Of a stretch of 64,000 nucleotides of DNA, positions 1 to 12,301 are shown one piece after another (the first letter of the stretch is position 1; each line of letters starts with the position of its first letter). Both the position numbers and the translations under genes were made by a program. Origin of the DNA: Rhizomys pruinosus (taxonomy: Eukaryota; Chordata; Mammalia; Rodentia; Spalacidae); assembly GCA_009823505.1 (NCBI GenBank), contig VZQC01000565.1:1000206-1064205 (forward strand), written 5' to 3'. Under the pieces are notes generated by a model. That model was not told the origin of the DNA. It made no database searches and was given only the letters and a program-made list of their open reading frames with translations.

Positions 1-28
1 AAAAAAAAAAAAAAAAAAAAAAAAAAAA
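1..28. repeat. Poly(A) tract at window edge
   Basis: An uninterrupted A run opens the window. It is probably the tail of a + strand retroelement lying outside the window, but nothing upstream is visible. Confidence 0.6.
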
Positions 29-301
29 CAAGACACATGACTTACAGAGAAGTCATGAGAGGCTTTACACAAAGAATCTATTTGGGACAGATAACAACTG
101 AGGTCATTAACCAAGATATCTATGCCAGCACAAGGAACATTAGAGCCCCTCACACAGCTGCTTGCTCATTATCAGCCGGGCAGTGTTCTGCCTGGCACTG
201 TTTGTGAGATACTATTTTCAGCTTCTTCTCTGTTATCTGAGAAACATTCTGGGATTCATAGTTTCATGTTCTACATGCTCTTAAGTTAAATCATCCTGGT
301 T
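29..301. other. Unassigned sequence
   Basis: No ORF, SINE, LTR or L1 signature recognised in this stretch. Confidence 0.4.
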
Positions 302-475
302 GGGGGCTGGAGACACGGCCTCATGGTTAAAAGCACTGACTGCTCTTGCAGAGGACCCGGGTTCGATCCCCAGCACCCACATGGTGCCTGAAAACTTTGA
401 CTTTAACTTCAGTTCCAAGGGAATCCGACACCCTCTTCTGACCTCCGTGACATTGCACAACAGGGGTACATTTCT
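302..475 (+). mobile_element. B2 SINE, old, lacks its 3' end
   Basis: Starts with a GGGGCTGGAGA-type 5' end and keeps the tRNA-like B box (GGGTTCGATCCCC) and the CACCCACATGG block. Similarity fades near 475 without an A-rich tail. It has only a single copy of the AACTCCAGTTCCAGGGG-type unit, so it belongs with the older single-unit B2s of this window. Confidence 0.85.
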
Positions 476-1539
476 CCAGGCCTCGATGCTGAAATTTTGT
501 CTGGATTGAGTTCGCACATGAACAAATTGTTATTTGGTACCACTCTGTGGTAACTCCCATCTACTGCAAAAAGAGTTGAGAGATGCACTAATCTATAAGG
601 AAAGACCAAGTCATTAGGGGTCTTTTAATACAATGACCATTTGGTAGAAGAAGAGTAGAAGGGTGACACTTAGGGCCTATGGTCTGTATAGCCATAGGAT
701 CTTATCCCTGCAGTAGTGTCAGGTCCCTTTTATGGGTCAGACATTAATTCCAATCATAAAGTAGCTGCTTGTTCCCATAACATTCATGCCACCAGTGTAT
801 GAGTAGTCATATCTTGCCAGGCAGTTGTTTTTGTAGCTCACAGGGTTTACAGCTGGGTAAAACTGATAAGAACTTTTCTACTCTGGTAGTAGGCATATGA
901 CGGAACTTCCATTACTGTGAAATCTAGCCAGTAGAGATCAAGCTTCAAATTCAATTATCTCCAGGTTCTACAACTCAAGTATGTAGTGACTTCACCAATA
1001 AGTTTTTACTTACTGTAAGAATGTAATCAAGAGTAATGTCAATTGCTAGTGATGTTTGAGGGCTCATGGGAACCCCCTGGCAAACAACTCCAAAAGAGGG
1101 CACCACTATGCTTTGTACCTACTAACTTGCAGTATCTAATAAGAGTATCATGCCCCCATTATGGCATAACTCTATTCTTACAATTATATATGTATAAATT
1201 TAGGAAGCTGCTGCAGTAATAGGTTCCCACAGGACCTTTCAAAAGGTCTTCAGTGCTGGAATCCCTCGTTGTATTCCCTCCTTTAATTTCACTTCCATAC
1301 TCACCCAATTTAACTCTTCCTTTTCTAACATTCCCTTTTAAATCACTGCATTTGAGCTGACCTCTCTTCTTTTCCTAACTTAATAACGTTAATGAAGTCA
1401 CTCCTTGTAAGAAACATTTTTAAATTTTCAAACTTTTAAAGTTTTTAGGATGAAAATATTAGTACAGATACTAAGGTTAGAGATAAATGGAGCTACCCTG
1501 TACACAGGGGGCACCACTCCAATTAGATGCATCATCCTA
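476..1539. other. Unassigned sequence
   Basis: AT-rich non-coding DNA. No gene or repeat family recognised. Short ORFs here have no recognisable domain. Confidence 0.4.
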
Positions 1540-2690
1540 AGATCTGAGAACCACAGTTGAGGAATGGCCTTCCTCTCTTTGAGTTGTTGCCCAGTAGGAT
1601 CTCATTGAGCCCGAGTTATTAAAGGTCATTGTCACGGCTCTTGTTTGCCTTCTAGAACTTAATGGTAAAACCCTATTGCTGAAGAAAACACATACCTGTG
1701 TCAAAAAGTGTGAAATCAAGTGGGTACAGACCTGGAAGCTTCATTCCTACTGGGTAGCTTTCATAGTGCTGGAAGATGTATGCACGTTCCTGGAGAAGAA
1801 AGGTAATAATCAGTCTTACCCAGGTGTGCCCCTTCCAGGGCTATAAATGACTAAACTGTCAGGATATGGCAACTGGTACAATAGTGGCAATGATGTTTCA
1901 GAAATAATCACCAACACTTTATTGAACTGAAGGCCTGCCCTTTACAATGGAACCCATATCTGACAGACATATGGGAACCAAAAACCTGTTGCTAGATAGG
2001 TCATGGGGCCTAGGGAAGAGCCTCATAGTAATCTTCTGCTAAATGGGCATAGTATTAAAATGATTCTTAATGACTTACTTGTATACCCATAGATTTGTGC
2101 ATCTCTCAACCTTCATCACAGACGTTACTTTTAGTAAACCATGACCCACAACTGCTCCATGTGCAGAGAATATGACACTAGGGAGCATTTGACTCTAAAT
2201 CATACACATCACAACCCTCCTACAAGGCTTAAAGATCATTGTATAGGGCACAGAAAGAGTATAAGAGCCACTGATGGTGTCTACAATAAATCCATTTCCC
2301 ACATAACAGGGCAGTTGCAGATTTGAAACAATAACAAAAATCACAGTGTGCACAAGACCTGTTCAAGCAAGACAAAATCACAGCATGGAGATGGGGTGAC
2401 CATCAAGCATTACCACTAACAGGAAGCTATTTGTTTATGACAGCTTCTGGCAGAGGAAGAGTCCGTTTTTGGTAAAAGTGTTGCTCCTAATAGGTTGACC
2501 ACAATCCAGACCTGGTACACTCTTGACTATTTGGGCAACACAAATTGGACTTGATGAGGAAACAAAACACATAATGTTGGATAGGTTGATATGTAGGGGT
2601 GGGTCTGTGAGGAGTTAGAAGAAGGGGTAATATCATCAAAATTCATTGTCGAAACTTTCAAAGGATTATTAAAAATTTAAAGAAATTAAG
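1540..2690 (+). mobile_element. Old rodent L1 (Lx-like) 3' UTR
   Basis: The order of motifs, such as GGGCATAGTATTAAAATGAT and later CACAAATTGGACTTGATG, a purine-rich GAGGAGTTAGAAGAAGGGG and a final AT-rich stretch, matches what I know of 3' UTRs of old rodent L1s. Related sequence occurs at about 12740-13450 and 21410-22150 in this window. No ORF2 remnant is obvious upstream. The subfamily name is not certain. Confidence 0.5.
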
Positions 2691-3456
2691 CCAATATCTC
2701 ACAACCTGTTATTATACAATATTAATTTATATTCCAAAGCTAGCCCTTTATTAGAGACAATGACTTATAAAAAGTGTCCAAGTTATGGACAAACCAATTT
2801 TTCAAATTTCAAAGGAATAGAAAAATATTTCTCCAAAAATTGTATTTGGTTTAAACACATGGGAACATTCCTGTCTGAAAGAGCCATTTTACACATCAGT
2901 ATAGACACGTGGATAAATCTAAAAGGCTTTCAATTCACAAAATTCTAGAGACCAATATTTCCAAGATCAAGGGGATCATTGGAATTCAGCGTCCCCCCCC
3001 CCCATTTCACAAGCATTGCCAGCCGGCTAAATCTTGGCAAGGAAACTCTTTTGGATCTCTTTATAATGACAGTAAATGCATTCATGAAGATAAGACCCTC
3101 CCTTCTTAACACCCAGAAATATCCCATTGCTTAATACCATTGTGAAAGTGATGAAGAATTAAGTGAATTTTAGGGAGAACCAACATTCAGACTATACCAG
3201 AGAAATGAACATATTCTAGTAAATGGGCAATCCATGAAAATTCGTGGACTGAAACTTCCACAGACAGCATGATGGTGACTTACATCAGATAAGGCAGAGT
3301 TTAAGCAAAAGCTAAAATCAGAGAAAGAAAATCATTATCATAATAAAATCAGTTCACAAAGCAAGTATAACATTAGATGTGTATGTAATCAATATAAAAG
3401 CACATGTCAATATACCTGAAGGAAGGAATACAAGCAATCCTCCATAGCCGTCTTTT
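2691..3456. other. Unassigned sequence with a C11 run
   Basis: AT-rich, no gene recognised. A run of about 11 C lies near 2993-3003. Confidence 0.4.
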
Positions 3457-3472
3457 AAAAGTGTATAGATGG

Positions 3473-3692
3473 CCTAGCGGTTAAGAGCGCTGACCGCTCT
3501 TACAGAGGACCCGGGTTCGGTCCCCAGCACCCACATGGCGGCCGAAAACCGTCCGAAACTCCAATTCCAGGAGAACTCCAGTTCCAGGGGAATCCGACGC
3601 CCTCTTCTGACCTCCGCGGCATTGCATGACACGGGTGCACAGACCTGCATGCAGACAGTACATTCATACACATACAGAAAAAAAAATTTTAA
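3473..3692 (+). mobile_element. B2 SINE (17-bp-duplication type), 5' shortened
   Basis: B2 body from the A box (CCTAGCGGTTAAGAGCG) through the B box to an A-rich tail. It is flanked by a 16-bp target-site duplication, AAAAGTGTATAGATGG, at 3457-3472 and 3693-3708. The first ~14 B2 bases are missing or fused with the duplication. The internal 17-bp unit is present twice. CpG-rich and little diverged, so fairly young. The downstream duplication ends exactly where the LTR at 3709 begins. Confidence 0.93.
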
Positions 3693-3708
3693 AAAAGTGT
3701 ATAGATGG

Positions 3709-4381
3709 TGTGCTGGATAGCTTTAGTGTCAACTTGACACACCTAGGTTGAGGGAACCTAGGTTGAGTAATTGGCTCCACTGGACTGGCCTGTGGTCACG
3801 TCTGTGGAGTATAGTCTTGATTATTGAGTGATGTGGGAGGGCCCAGCCCACTATGTGTAGTACCAGCCTTAGGCAGGCTGTTGTGTATTGTATAAAAAAG
3901 CAGCCTGGGCATGGCCCCCGGGAGCAAGCCAGTAGGCAGCTTTCCTCCATGGCCTGTGTTCCAGCTCTTGCCTCCATGTTCCTGCCCTGAGTTCCTACTT
4001 TGGGCTCCCTAAATGATGAATGGTGACTTGGGAGATGTAAGATGAATAAGCCCTTTCCTCACCAAGTTGGAACTGATTAGAGTGTTTTGTGGTAGCAATT
4101 GAAAGGAAACTAGAGGGGCTGGAGAGATAGCCTAGCAGTTAAGAGCACCTACTGCTCTTGCAGAGGACCCGGGTTCGAACCCCAGCACCCACATGGCGGC
4201 TGAGACCCATCTGTAACTCCAATTCCAGGAGAACTCCAGTTCCAGAGGAATCCGAGACCCTCTTCTGACCTCCGCGGCATTGCACAACACGGGTGCGCAA
4301 ACCTACATGCAGACAGTACACTCATACACATACAAAAATAAAATTTAAAAAAAATTTTTAAAAAGAAAGGAAACTAGAACA
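3709..4381 (+). mobile_element. Solo MaLR-type LTR, interrupted by a B2
   Basis: Begins TGTGCTGGATAGCTTTAGTG and ends near ACTAGAACA, with TATA-like TATAAAAAAG and an AATAAG/AATAAA-type polyadenylation region. It is clearly related to the LTRs at 50707-51115 and 52251-52657. A B2 copy (4115-4364 plus duplicated site) splits its last bases. No internal region follows, so it is a solo LTR. I see no matching 5-bp flanks. LTRs of this type in rodents belong to the ERVL-MaLR group; the precise family is not certain. Confidence 0.8.
4115..4364 (+). mobile_element. Complete B2 SINE inside the LTR
   Basis: Full 5' end (GGGGCTGGAGAGATAGCCTAG), A and B boxes, duplicated 17-bp unit and A-rich tail. It is flanked by the 14-bp target duplication GAAAGGAAACTAGA at 4101-4114 and 4365-4378, which is LTR sequence. 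The B2 is therefore younger than the LTR. Confidence 0.95.
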
Positions 4382-4385
4382 ACAG

Positions 4386-4645
4386 ACGGGATGGAGAGAT
4401 GGCTCAGCAGTTAAGAGCAGAGGCTGTTCTTCCATAAGGCCTGGGTTCGATTCCAAGCATTCACTTTCAGCTAGCAACTAATTATCTGTAACGCCAGTTC
4501 CAGTGTAATCCAAAACCTTCTTTTTGCTCCTTGGGCATTGCATGACACAGGTGAACTTACACACATACAGGCAATACACTCATACACATGAAATAAAAAA
4601 TAAAATATTAATAAATAAATGAAAATAAATAAATAAATGAATAGA
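4386..4645 (+). mobile_element. B2 SINE, old single-unit type
   Basis: Starts GGGATGGAGAGATGGCTCAGC, keeps a B box (GGGTTCGATTCC), and ends in (AAATAAAT)n. It is more diverged than neighbouring B2s and has one copy of the 17-bp unit. Confidence 0.85.
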
Positions 4646-5117
4646 TCAACTATGCAGAAATTCAACATTTGGCTTAGATGATGTGTCAGCTATATCCCAG
4701 GAAAGCTGCTTAACATGAGTTGTACACACATCCTTCCCAGCAGCATACAGAACATTCACCACCACAGACCATATGTTGCACACAAAACACTTCCATAAGT
4801 AGCACCATCCCACCCCCAAAGCCCCAAACCCTTGCCACTGAGACCTGTACCCTGAGTCACAGCAGCTGAACACACAGGATCCACACGTAGCATTTCCCTA
4901 CCCCCAGGACTCCAGGCCCTGGCGTGTGAGGATCTGTACCTTTGCTCCACTCCCCTCTGCTACTCATTGGGCTCTGACAAAGTCATCAGAAGAACTGAGA
5001 TGAGCATCTGGGTGTCCACTGATAACCTGCCCCTCCCTCTCCCTCTGGCACTCTAACCTCAAGTTTTGAAGCCCTGCAGTGAGAAGCTTTCATAGTCCTG
5101 GAAGTTGTTATGCACAC
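4646..5117. other. Unassigned sequence
   Basis: C-rich on the + strand around 4800-5060. No ORF with a recognisable domain and no repeat identified. Confidence 0.4.
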
Positions 5118-6275
5118 TTCCAGAAGAGAAAGGAAACCAGAAAGAGTTTATTTAGCTTACATATCCTGATCAGTCCATTACTGAGAGAAGCTAAGGCAGG
5201 AACCAAGGCAGGAACCTCGAGGCAGAAAGTGGCTCAGACCCCATGGGGAATTCTGCTTATTGGCTGGCTCCCTGGCTTGTCCAGCTACTTTCCTTTTTAT
5301 TTTTTTTAAATGTTAAAATGTTTTTTATTGCATTTGAGGACACTTTCAATAAATACTTTGAGGTTTTGGCTAGGTAATTTATCTGCACACTAGACATTCG
5401 ATTTCTCTGGCCCAACTCCATTGCCTGCAATGGTATTTATCAAAACTACAAATGCCATGCACACTGAATATGCCGGTACTGTATCTTGTTGTCCATATCT
5501 AAATATTTCATTCCCTAGGAAAATGGACCAAAGGTAAATGTTGAATATATGGTATAAATCAACAGATTCTTCACAGAAGAAAACAATATGAGACTAATTT
5601 TCTACATGTCACCTGCTCATCAGTTCCTTGATATTATTACTTCAGCTATTTCAAGGTTAATTAAACTTATATACCATTAGTCATGGTTTCTTGGCTTAAA
5701 AAAATCCAAGTTCTAAAAGGTGTAAACAAGTATACACATAGAATTCTTTTTATAAACTTTTGACTTTTTTCTGTGCATCTTACAATAATGAATATTTAGA
5801 GACAGGAACAATGCACATTTAAGTCACTAGTGGCTATGTGAATATTGCTGACATGGCTAGTTGCCTTCTCTATAGGTGATGTAAATGATAAGATCAAATG
5901 ACAAGCATTTGACAAGCTCCTTCAGTGTCTGTATTAGCCAGTACTGCATATCTTCATTTAAATACTGCTCATTGGTCTAATAATCCTCCCTAAAAGTTCC
6001 AACCCACTCTTTATTAGACATTTCTGAAGCAGGAAGATGGCTCTATTGACAGACTTTCCTACTGATATTCTTTTGGGAACAATAGTTTCTGTAATAAGTA
6101 AGAAAACAGTCTAGGATCACCTGCCCAGAGATAGCTTTCCCCACAGTGGGCTATGCCCTCCTACATCAACTAACAATACAGAAAATGCCCCACAGGCATG
6201 TTCAGAAGCTACTCTGATGAAGGAAACTCTTCAATTGCAGTTACTTCCCCAAGTGTGTCAGTGAATGAGAGAATG
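5118..6275 (-). mobile_element. MaLR-type LTR on - strand, split by an insert
   Basis: The left part (to about 5296) reads as the reverse complement of the LTR type at 3709 (…TTTATTTAGCTTAC… AGGCAGGAACC… GGCTTGCTC-like). The right part (about 6095-6275) resumes with CACAGTGGGCTATGCCCTCC and AAAATGCCCCACAGGC. The two parts would be continuous without 5297-6094. Diverged copy with approximate edges. Confidence 0.55.
5297..6094 (-). mobile_element. Possible retrocopy inserted in the LTR
   Basis: About 800 bp separates the two halves of the LTR. On the - strand its 3' end would be at the left, where T-rich sequence (TTTTTATTTTTTTTAAATG) and TTTATT (AATAAA in reverse) occur within ~35 bases. This looks like the 3' UTR of a processed transcript. 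I see no ORF and cannot name a parent. No clear target duplication was found. Confidence 0.35.
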
Positions 6276-6530
6276 AAAGGCCTTAATATATGACCTGAAA
6301 CTTTGAAAGTGCTGAAGTTAACAGAGTAATACTCCAAGCAATATGTATAGTCGATGGCTTTCTGAGCAGGATGCCAATAGTTAAGGAAATGATGTTGAGA
6401 TTCAACAAATAAGTTTGTATTAGATCAAATGGATTCAGCATAGCAAAGGGACTAATCAGGGGAGTGAAGAGAAAGTGTACAGAAGAGAGCTTACAGGGGA
6501 TTCAAGCCCTGAATATACAAACAGCATAAA
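6276..6530. other. Unassigned short stretch
   Basis: Nothing recognised. Confidence 0.35.
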
Positions 6531-6545
6531 AATTAAACACCAAGA

Positions 6546-6792
6546 GGGGCTGGAGAGATGGCCTAGCGGATAAGCGGCACCAGCCGCTCTTGCAGAGTGA
6601 CCCGGGGTTAAGATCCCCAGCACCCACAGCGGCAGAGAAAACTGTCTGGAAAACTCAGTTCCATGAGTAGAACTCCAGCTCCAGGGAATCCGAGACCCTC
6701 TTCTGACCTCCGCGGCATTGCAGACATGGGGCACAAACTGCATGCAGCCATGACACATACACAGACAGAAATAAAATAATAATAAAAAAAAA
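6546..6792 (+). mobile_element. B2 SINE with many small indels
   Basis: Complete 5' end and A-rich tail. Flanked by an imperfect target duplication (AATTAAACACCAAGA at 6531-6545; AATTAAAACCAAGA at 6793-6806). The 17-bp unit is duplicated. Extra single bases inside the A/B-box region are unusual for an otherwise CpG-rich copy. Confidence 0.92.
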
Positions 6793-6879
6793 AATTAAAA
6801 CCAAGAATGAACTCACCTGAAGGGCATTAGGAGACCACAAATTACACTTTATAGGCCAAATATGGTATAGGTATATAAA

Positions 6880-7000
6880 ACCACACACACAATATACATG
6901 TGTGTGTTTTATAGTATATATATAATATATATTTATTATATTATATATACTATAATATATATTATATAATAATAAAAATAAAAATAAAAAACACACACAT
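6880..7000. repeat. AT-rich simple repeat with CA/TG and TA tracts
   Basis: CACACA, TGTGTG, long (TA)n and AATAAAAATA runs follow each other. GA-rich sequence follows to about 7060. Confidence 0.9.
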
Positions 7001-7148
7001 AGTATTAGAGAGAGAAGTCAGAGAGCAGGAGAAAGAGAGAGGAGGAAAGAAACATTACATTGGGTAGGAGGAGGCAGTAAGGGGAGGGCTAAGAGAGGGG
7101 ATCTAAATGCTCAAATTACACTGTATCAAAATTGCAGAAAAATCATTT

Positions 7149-7346
7149 TTTTTGTGTATGAATGTACTGTCTGCATGTAAGTTGGTGCACCCATGTGTGT
7201 GCAATGCCATGGAGGTCGAAGAGGGCGTCAGATTCCCCTGGAACTTGAGTTAAAGGAAGGTTCTTAGCTAAGGGTGGTGTGGGACTCAAACCTGGGTCTC
7301 TGCAAGAGTAATTGGTGCTCTTAACTGCGAGCCATCTCTCCACCCA
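7149..7346 (-). mobile_element. B2 SINE, - strand, old single-unit type
   Basis: Reads from a T-rich tail through TGTATGAATGTACTGTCTGC to GAGCCATCTCTCC. Flanked by the target duplication AAAAATCATTT at 7138-7148 and 7350-7360. Only one copy of the 17-bp unit. Confidence 0.9.
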
Positions 7347-7377
7347 GAAAAAAATCATTTAAAATGTAAAAATAAAA

Positions 7378-7529
7378 GCAGGGTGTGGTGACCACTATCC
7401 CAGCACTCCAATAGGCAAGCGCCAGGCAGATCTCTGTGAGGTTCAAGGCCAGCCTGGTCTACAGAGTGAGCCGGACAGCTGGGCTGCCAGGAGACCCTGT
7501 CTTTAAAACGAACAAAAAAAAAAAAAAAG
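7378..7529 (+). mobile_element. B1 SINE
   Basis: 7SL-derived body with AAGGCCAGCCTGGTCTACAGAG and an A15 tail. Several small indels. Confidence 0.9.
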
Positions 7530-7772
7530 ACCAAAAAAATAAACACTAAAAACCCCAATTAATCCAATATAGGAAGTAATTAATCTGTCGTATAACCATG
7601 AACTTACCAGATGGTTTTCAAGAAAATTTAATTCAAAAAGCCAATATATAAATGAAAAAATTTCAATATCTTCAGCCATCAGGGAAGGAAAAGTTGAAAG
7701 TATGTTGAAATTCACTCTCATGTAGTCAGAATGAAAAACATTGAAAAAAAAATCATTAAGAAAACAATCATT

Positions 7773-8025
7773 GGGGCTGGAGAGATAGCCTAGTGGTTAG
7801 GAGCGCCAACTGCTCTTGCAGAGGATCAGGATTGGATCCCGAGCACCCACATGGCTGCTGAGAACCGTCTGAATCTCCAAATCCAGGAGAACTCCAGTTC
7901 CAGGAGAATCCAACACCCTCTTCTGACTTCCGCGTATTGCATGACACGGGTGCACAAACCTGCATGCAGACAGTACATTCGTACACATAAAAAAATAAAT
8001 AAATAAAATTTAAAAAATTTAAAAA
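7773..8025 (+). mobile_element. Complete B2 SINE (17-bp-duplication type)
   Basis: Starts GGGGCTGGAGAGATAGCC, ends in an A/T-rich tail, and is flanked by the target duplication AAGAAAACAATCATT at 7758-7772 and 8026-8040. The downstream duplication abuts a B1 directly. Confidence 0.94.
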
Positions 8026-8040
8026 AAGAAAACAATCATT

Positions 8041-8191
8041 GCTGGGCGTGGTGGCACATGCCTTTAATCCTAGCATTTGGGAGGCAGAGGCAGGCAGATC
8101 TCGGTGAGTTCAAGGCCAGCCTGGTATACAGAGTGATCTCCAGGCCAGCTGGGACTAAAGGGAGACCCTTTCTCAAAAACTCCAAAAATAA
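8041..8191 (+). mobile_element. B1 SINE
   Basis: Starts GCTGGGCGTGGTGGCACATG and has the normal B1 order of GGGAGGCAGAGGCAGGCAG, GTTCAAGGCCAGCCTGG and an A-rich end. It lies immediately after the B2 target duplication. Confidence 0.93.
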
Positions 8192-8359
8192 ATTATTAAG
8201 AAATGGTGGTGAGAAAGGGTGAAAAATGTCTTATTGTTCAGAATATAAGTCAATACAACCACTGTGAGAATGAAATAAAAATATAAGTACTATTTAATGA
8301 AGCTATCCTGTTCCTTTGCATAGGCCCCAGGGAATCAAATAACAAATCAAGATTATGAT

Positions 8360-11300
8360 CCTCTAAGCAATCCAAAGAACAGAGGAAAGGAGCAACTATC
8401 CCTAAGGAATTAAAGAGAGAAATCAACAGAATAAATAAAAACATAAACCAAGAATGCAAAAAAAAAAGGTGAAAGGAAGCAACACACATCTGCCAATAAT
8501 AACCTTAAATACTAATGGTCTAAACACCCCAATCAAAAGACATAGACTGGGAGAATGGATTAAGAAACCAAAACCTTCCATATGCTGTCTACAAGCAACC
8601 CATCTCACCCTCAAGGGCAAACACCACCTTAGAGTGAAAGGATGGAAAAAATATATTACAAGCAAATGGTGCCAAGAATCAAGCCAGAGTGGCTATTCTA
8701 ATATCAGACAAAATAGATCTCAAAGTAAAATTAATCAGAAGAGACTAAGAGGGCCATGACATCCTTGTCAAAGGAACAATTAAACAGGAGGATTTCACAA
8801 TCCTAAATGCTTATTCACCAAACTCTGTTGCACCTAATTTTATAAACACTACTCTTCAGGACCTCGAGACACAGATTAATCCTAATACACGAATAGTGGG
8901 AGACTTCAACACCCCACTGAACCCCTTGGATAGATCAACTGGACAAAAAATAAACAGAGAGACATCAGAACTGAACAATACAATACACCAAGTGGACCTC
9001 ACAGACATCTAGAGAATATTCTACCCAAACACCAGAGAATATACTTTCTACTCAGCACCTCATGGAACATTCTCCAAAATCGACCGCATACTGGAGCACA
9101 AAATAAATCTCAACAAACACAAAAGAATTGAAATTATTCCATGCATTCTATCAGACCACAGTGAAATAAAGCTCAATATGAACACCAGAACAAGCCCAAC
9201 TAGCTACAAGAACACATGGTGATTAAATAGCACCATCTTGAATAATGAATGGATCAGGGAAGAAATAAAGAGCAAAATAAAAGTATTCATGGAACTGAAC
9301 AAAAAAGACAATGCAACACAACAAAATGTGTGGGATACTTTAAAAGCAGTCTTGAGAGGGAAATTTATAGCCCAAAGTGCCCATATAAAAAAAAATCGGA
9401 AAGGGAACAAATAAATGATCTAACACTGCAGCTAAAAATACTTGAGAGACAACAACAAAAGAATCCTAAACCCAAAAGACAGGAAGAAATCACAAAAATC
9501 AGAGCAGAAATCAATGAAATAGAAACAAAGAAAATAATACATAGAATCAAAGAATCCAAAAGCTGGTTCTTTGAAAAGATAAACAAAATAGACATACCTA
9601 TAGCCATTAAACAAAAAAAAAGAGCAACTCCAAATCAATAGGAACCTGGGTGAAAGGGGAAACATGAACAACAAGAGACAAGTAAAAGATCCAGACAATC
9701 ATATGGGAATATTTTGAAAAACCTATACTCGACTAAATTTGCGACCTAAGAGAACTAATGAATAGTTGATCCTGGGAACCAACAAAACTTAATGAAGAAG
9801 AGATTGAACGTTTAACCAGACCTAGAATATTTGAAGAAATTGAAGAGTAAGAAATAAATAAAAAACAAAAAAAACACCCAACTACAAAAGCCTGGGCCCC
9901 AGATGGGATTCGCATAGAATGCGATAAAAGAAACATTCAAGACTTACAACCATCATACGCAACTGTTCAGAAGGATACAGCAGAGGGAAGTCACGCCAAA
10001 TTCCTTCTATGAAACCAAACCAGCATCATACTAATACCAAAACCATCAAAGATACAAACAACGAAAAAAAGAGAACTATAGAAGCCCGTCGCATAATGAA
10101 CACAGATGCAAAAAGTCCTCATCAAATACTTGCAACTGCATACAGACCACACATCAAAAAAGATCAACCCAACTTGATCCAACTTGGATTCATACAGAGA
10201 ATGCAAGGATGGGTTCCAACAAAAGAAAATCATAAATATGGATAAAACACATAACTGTGACTGAAAACAAAACCAACGACCATCATCCAATTGATGCATA
10301 AAAGCCTTTGACAATATCTAGGATCCCTTCAATTTGTTTAAAAAGTACTAAGAGAATCAGACATGAAGGGATATATTCCTCAACATGATCAAGTCATATA
10401 TAGCAAACCACTGCCAACATCCTCCTAAATAGAGAAAAATTGGAATCATTTCCCTTAAAGGTGGGAACCAGGCAAGGCTGACCCTTATCACCAATCCTCT
10501 TTAACATAGTGCTTGAAGTGTTTGCTAGTGCAATAAGACAAAGAGAAGAATTAAAGGATACTAATCAGAAAAGAAGAAGTTAAGCTAGCCCTTTTTTTCA
10601 GAATAAGTATGGAAAAGTTTTACCTAAGGTATGCAAAAGACTCCACCAGAAAACTTCTAGAAATGAAATTAAGAGTTTTCATTGAAGTGGCAGAATACAA
10701 AATTAACCTGGAAAAAACCAGTAGCCTTTCTACACCAACAACAAGCAAATAAGAAGGAGAAAGAACTATAACACTGCTTACCCCACTCACAATAGCCTAG
10801 AAAGAAATAAAATACCTGAACAAAAGCCTAACCAGAAGATACCAATGATCTGTACAAGAAAATTTTAAACCCCCGAAGAAGGAGATGTAAAACAACAGCA
10901 AAAGAATGGAAGGGATGTCACTGCTCATGGATTTGAAAAAATAAGATAGTAAATATGTCCATTTTAACTAACCCAAAGTGATAAAATACAGATTCAATAC
11001 AATCCAATCAAAATCCCCATGAGCTTCGTCACAGACTTGGAAAAAAATCCTTAAATTCATATGGAAAGACAAAGACCCAGAAATAGCTAAAGCAACCCTG
11101 AGTGAAAAATGCCATAACAGGGGGGATTGCTCTACCAGATTCAAGCTATATTACAGGCCAATAGTCTAAAGACAGCCTGGTACCAGAACAAAAACAGACC
11201 CATTGAATAATGGAACAAAATTGAATATCTATACCTAAGCACATGCAATTTCTGCTTCCTCATATTTGACAAATGGACAAAAATCCTCAATGGAGAAAGG

Positions 11301-12097
11301 ATAAGCATCTTCAGAAAATGGTGGCTGGCAAAACTGGATCACCAATTTGCAGAGAACAAAAATTAAACCCCTACCTCCAACCATGTACAAAAATCCATCT
11401 CCAAGTAGGATCAAAGATCTCACATAATCCCAAAACCCTGAAGGTGAATAGAAGAAAAAAGTTGGTAGCATCTACAAAGACATAGTGTGAAAAGACTTTC
11501 TATATCGACAAGCAGCTGCACGGAAAAATTAAGGGTCAATAGGTGACAAAATGGACCATCATGAAACTCAACTCAAAGCTTCTGTAACAGACAAAAGAAA
11601 CAATCAAGGAAGTGAAGAGAAAACCTACAGAGTGGGAGGAATCTTCACCAGTGATTCACCTGGCAGAGTATTAACATCAATAATATATAAACTAAGCAAA
11701 AAAAAAAGAAGTAGAAAACACATGACCTACTCAAAAATGGAGATAAAGATCTGGAACAGAGACTTCACCAGGAGGAAGTAAAGAATGCTGAGAAACATCT
11801 TAAAAAGTGTTCAACATCAATTAGAATTTAGGAAATGCAAATTATAAACTACTCTACAATATAATCTTCTCAATACAGACTGGCTAAGATGAAAGAACAA
11901 ACAATAGATAATCAAATGCTGGAGAGGTTACGGGGAGTAGAGGGAACACTCATCCACTGCTGGTGGGAATGTAAACTTGTACAACACCCATTATTGGAAA
12001 GGGCAGTGTGGAAACAATTAAATGATCAAAATGAACCTACACCTTTCCCCAGCCTATCACTCCTGGTAAATCGAAACCACAATAATGCTCCTACCAT
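8360..12097 (+). mobile_element. Decayed L1: end of ORF1 and most of ORF2
   Basis: Similarity to the better-preserved L1 at 28.3-33.5 kb starts in the last ORF1 codons (about 8360). It runs through the endonuclease region (ORF fragment 8454-8759 reads [18 protein letters not shown]…CCLQATHL), the spacer (fragment 9249-9641) and reverse transcriptase to the CWRGC-like C-terminal region. The frame is broken many times. From about 9640 onward 1-3-base indels are far denser than in the first kilobase. The copy stops at about 12097 inside the last ~450 bp of ORF2; its 3' end reappears at 19532. Confidence 0.9.
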
Positions 12098-12301
12098 CTG
12101 AGCCCGGAAAGAGAGAAGAGAATGAAATGATCAGGATCTTTTACAATGGGTATGGTATTATGAAAATTTTATGATGTTCCATCTTTTCTTTACCAAACTG
12201 CAAGAGAGATTTATTTAATGACCTCTTCTCAGGGGTAGACTTTTGGGCAATTTCGAGAGACTGTAAATGGATATTTTTTTAATTGACTTATAATGCTGCA
12301 A

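Noticed and set aside
281..609. Overlapping ORFs of 66-78 codons on both strands
   Set aside because: They lie in or across a B2 SINE; B2s elsewhere in the window give the same kind of peptides (…AEVRRG…GCWGSNPG…), so they are not genes.
4139..4331. Short reverse ORFs with Cys-rich peptides
   Set aside because: Translations of B2 sequence, repeated at 7797-7988, 48067-48353 and 61989-62180.
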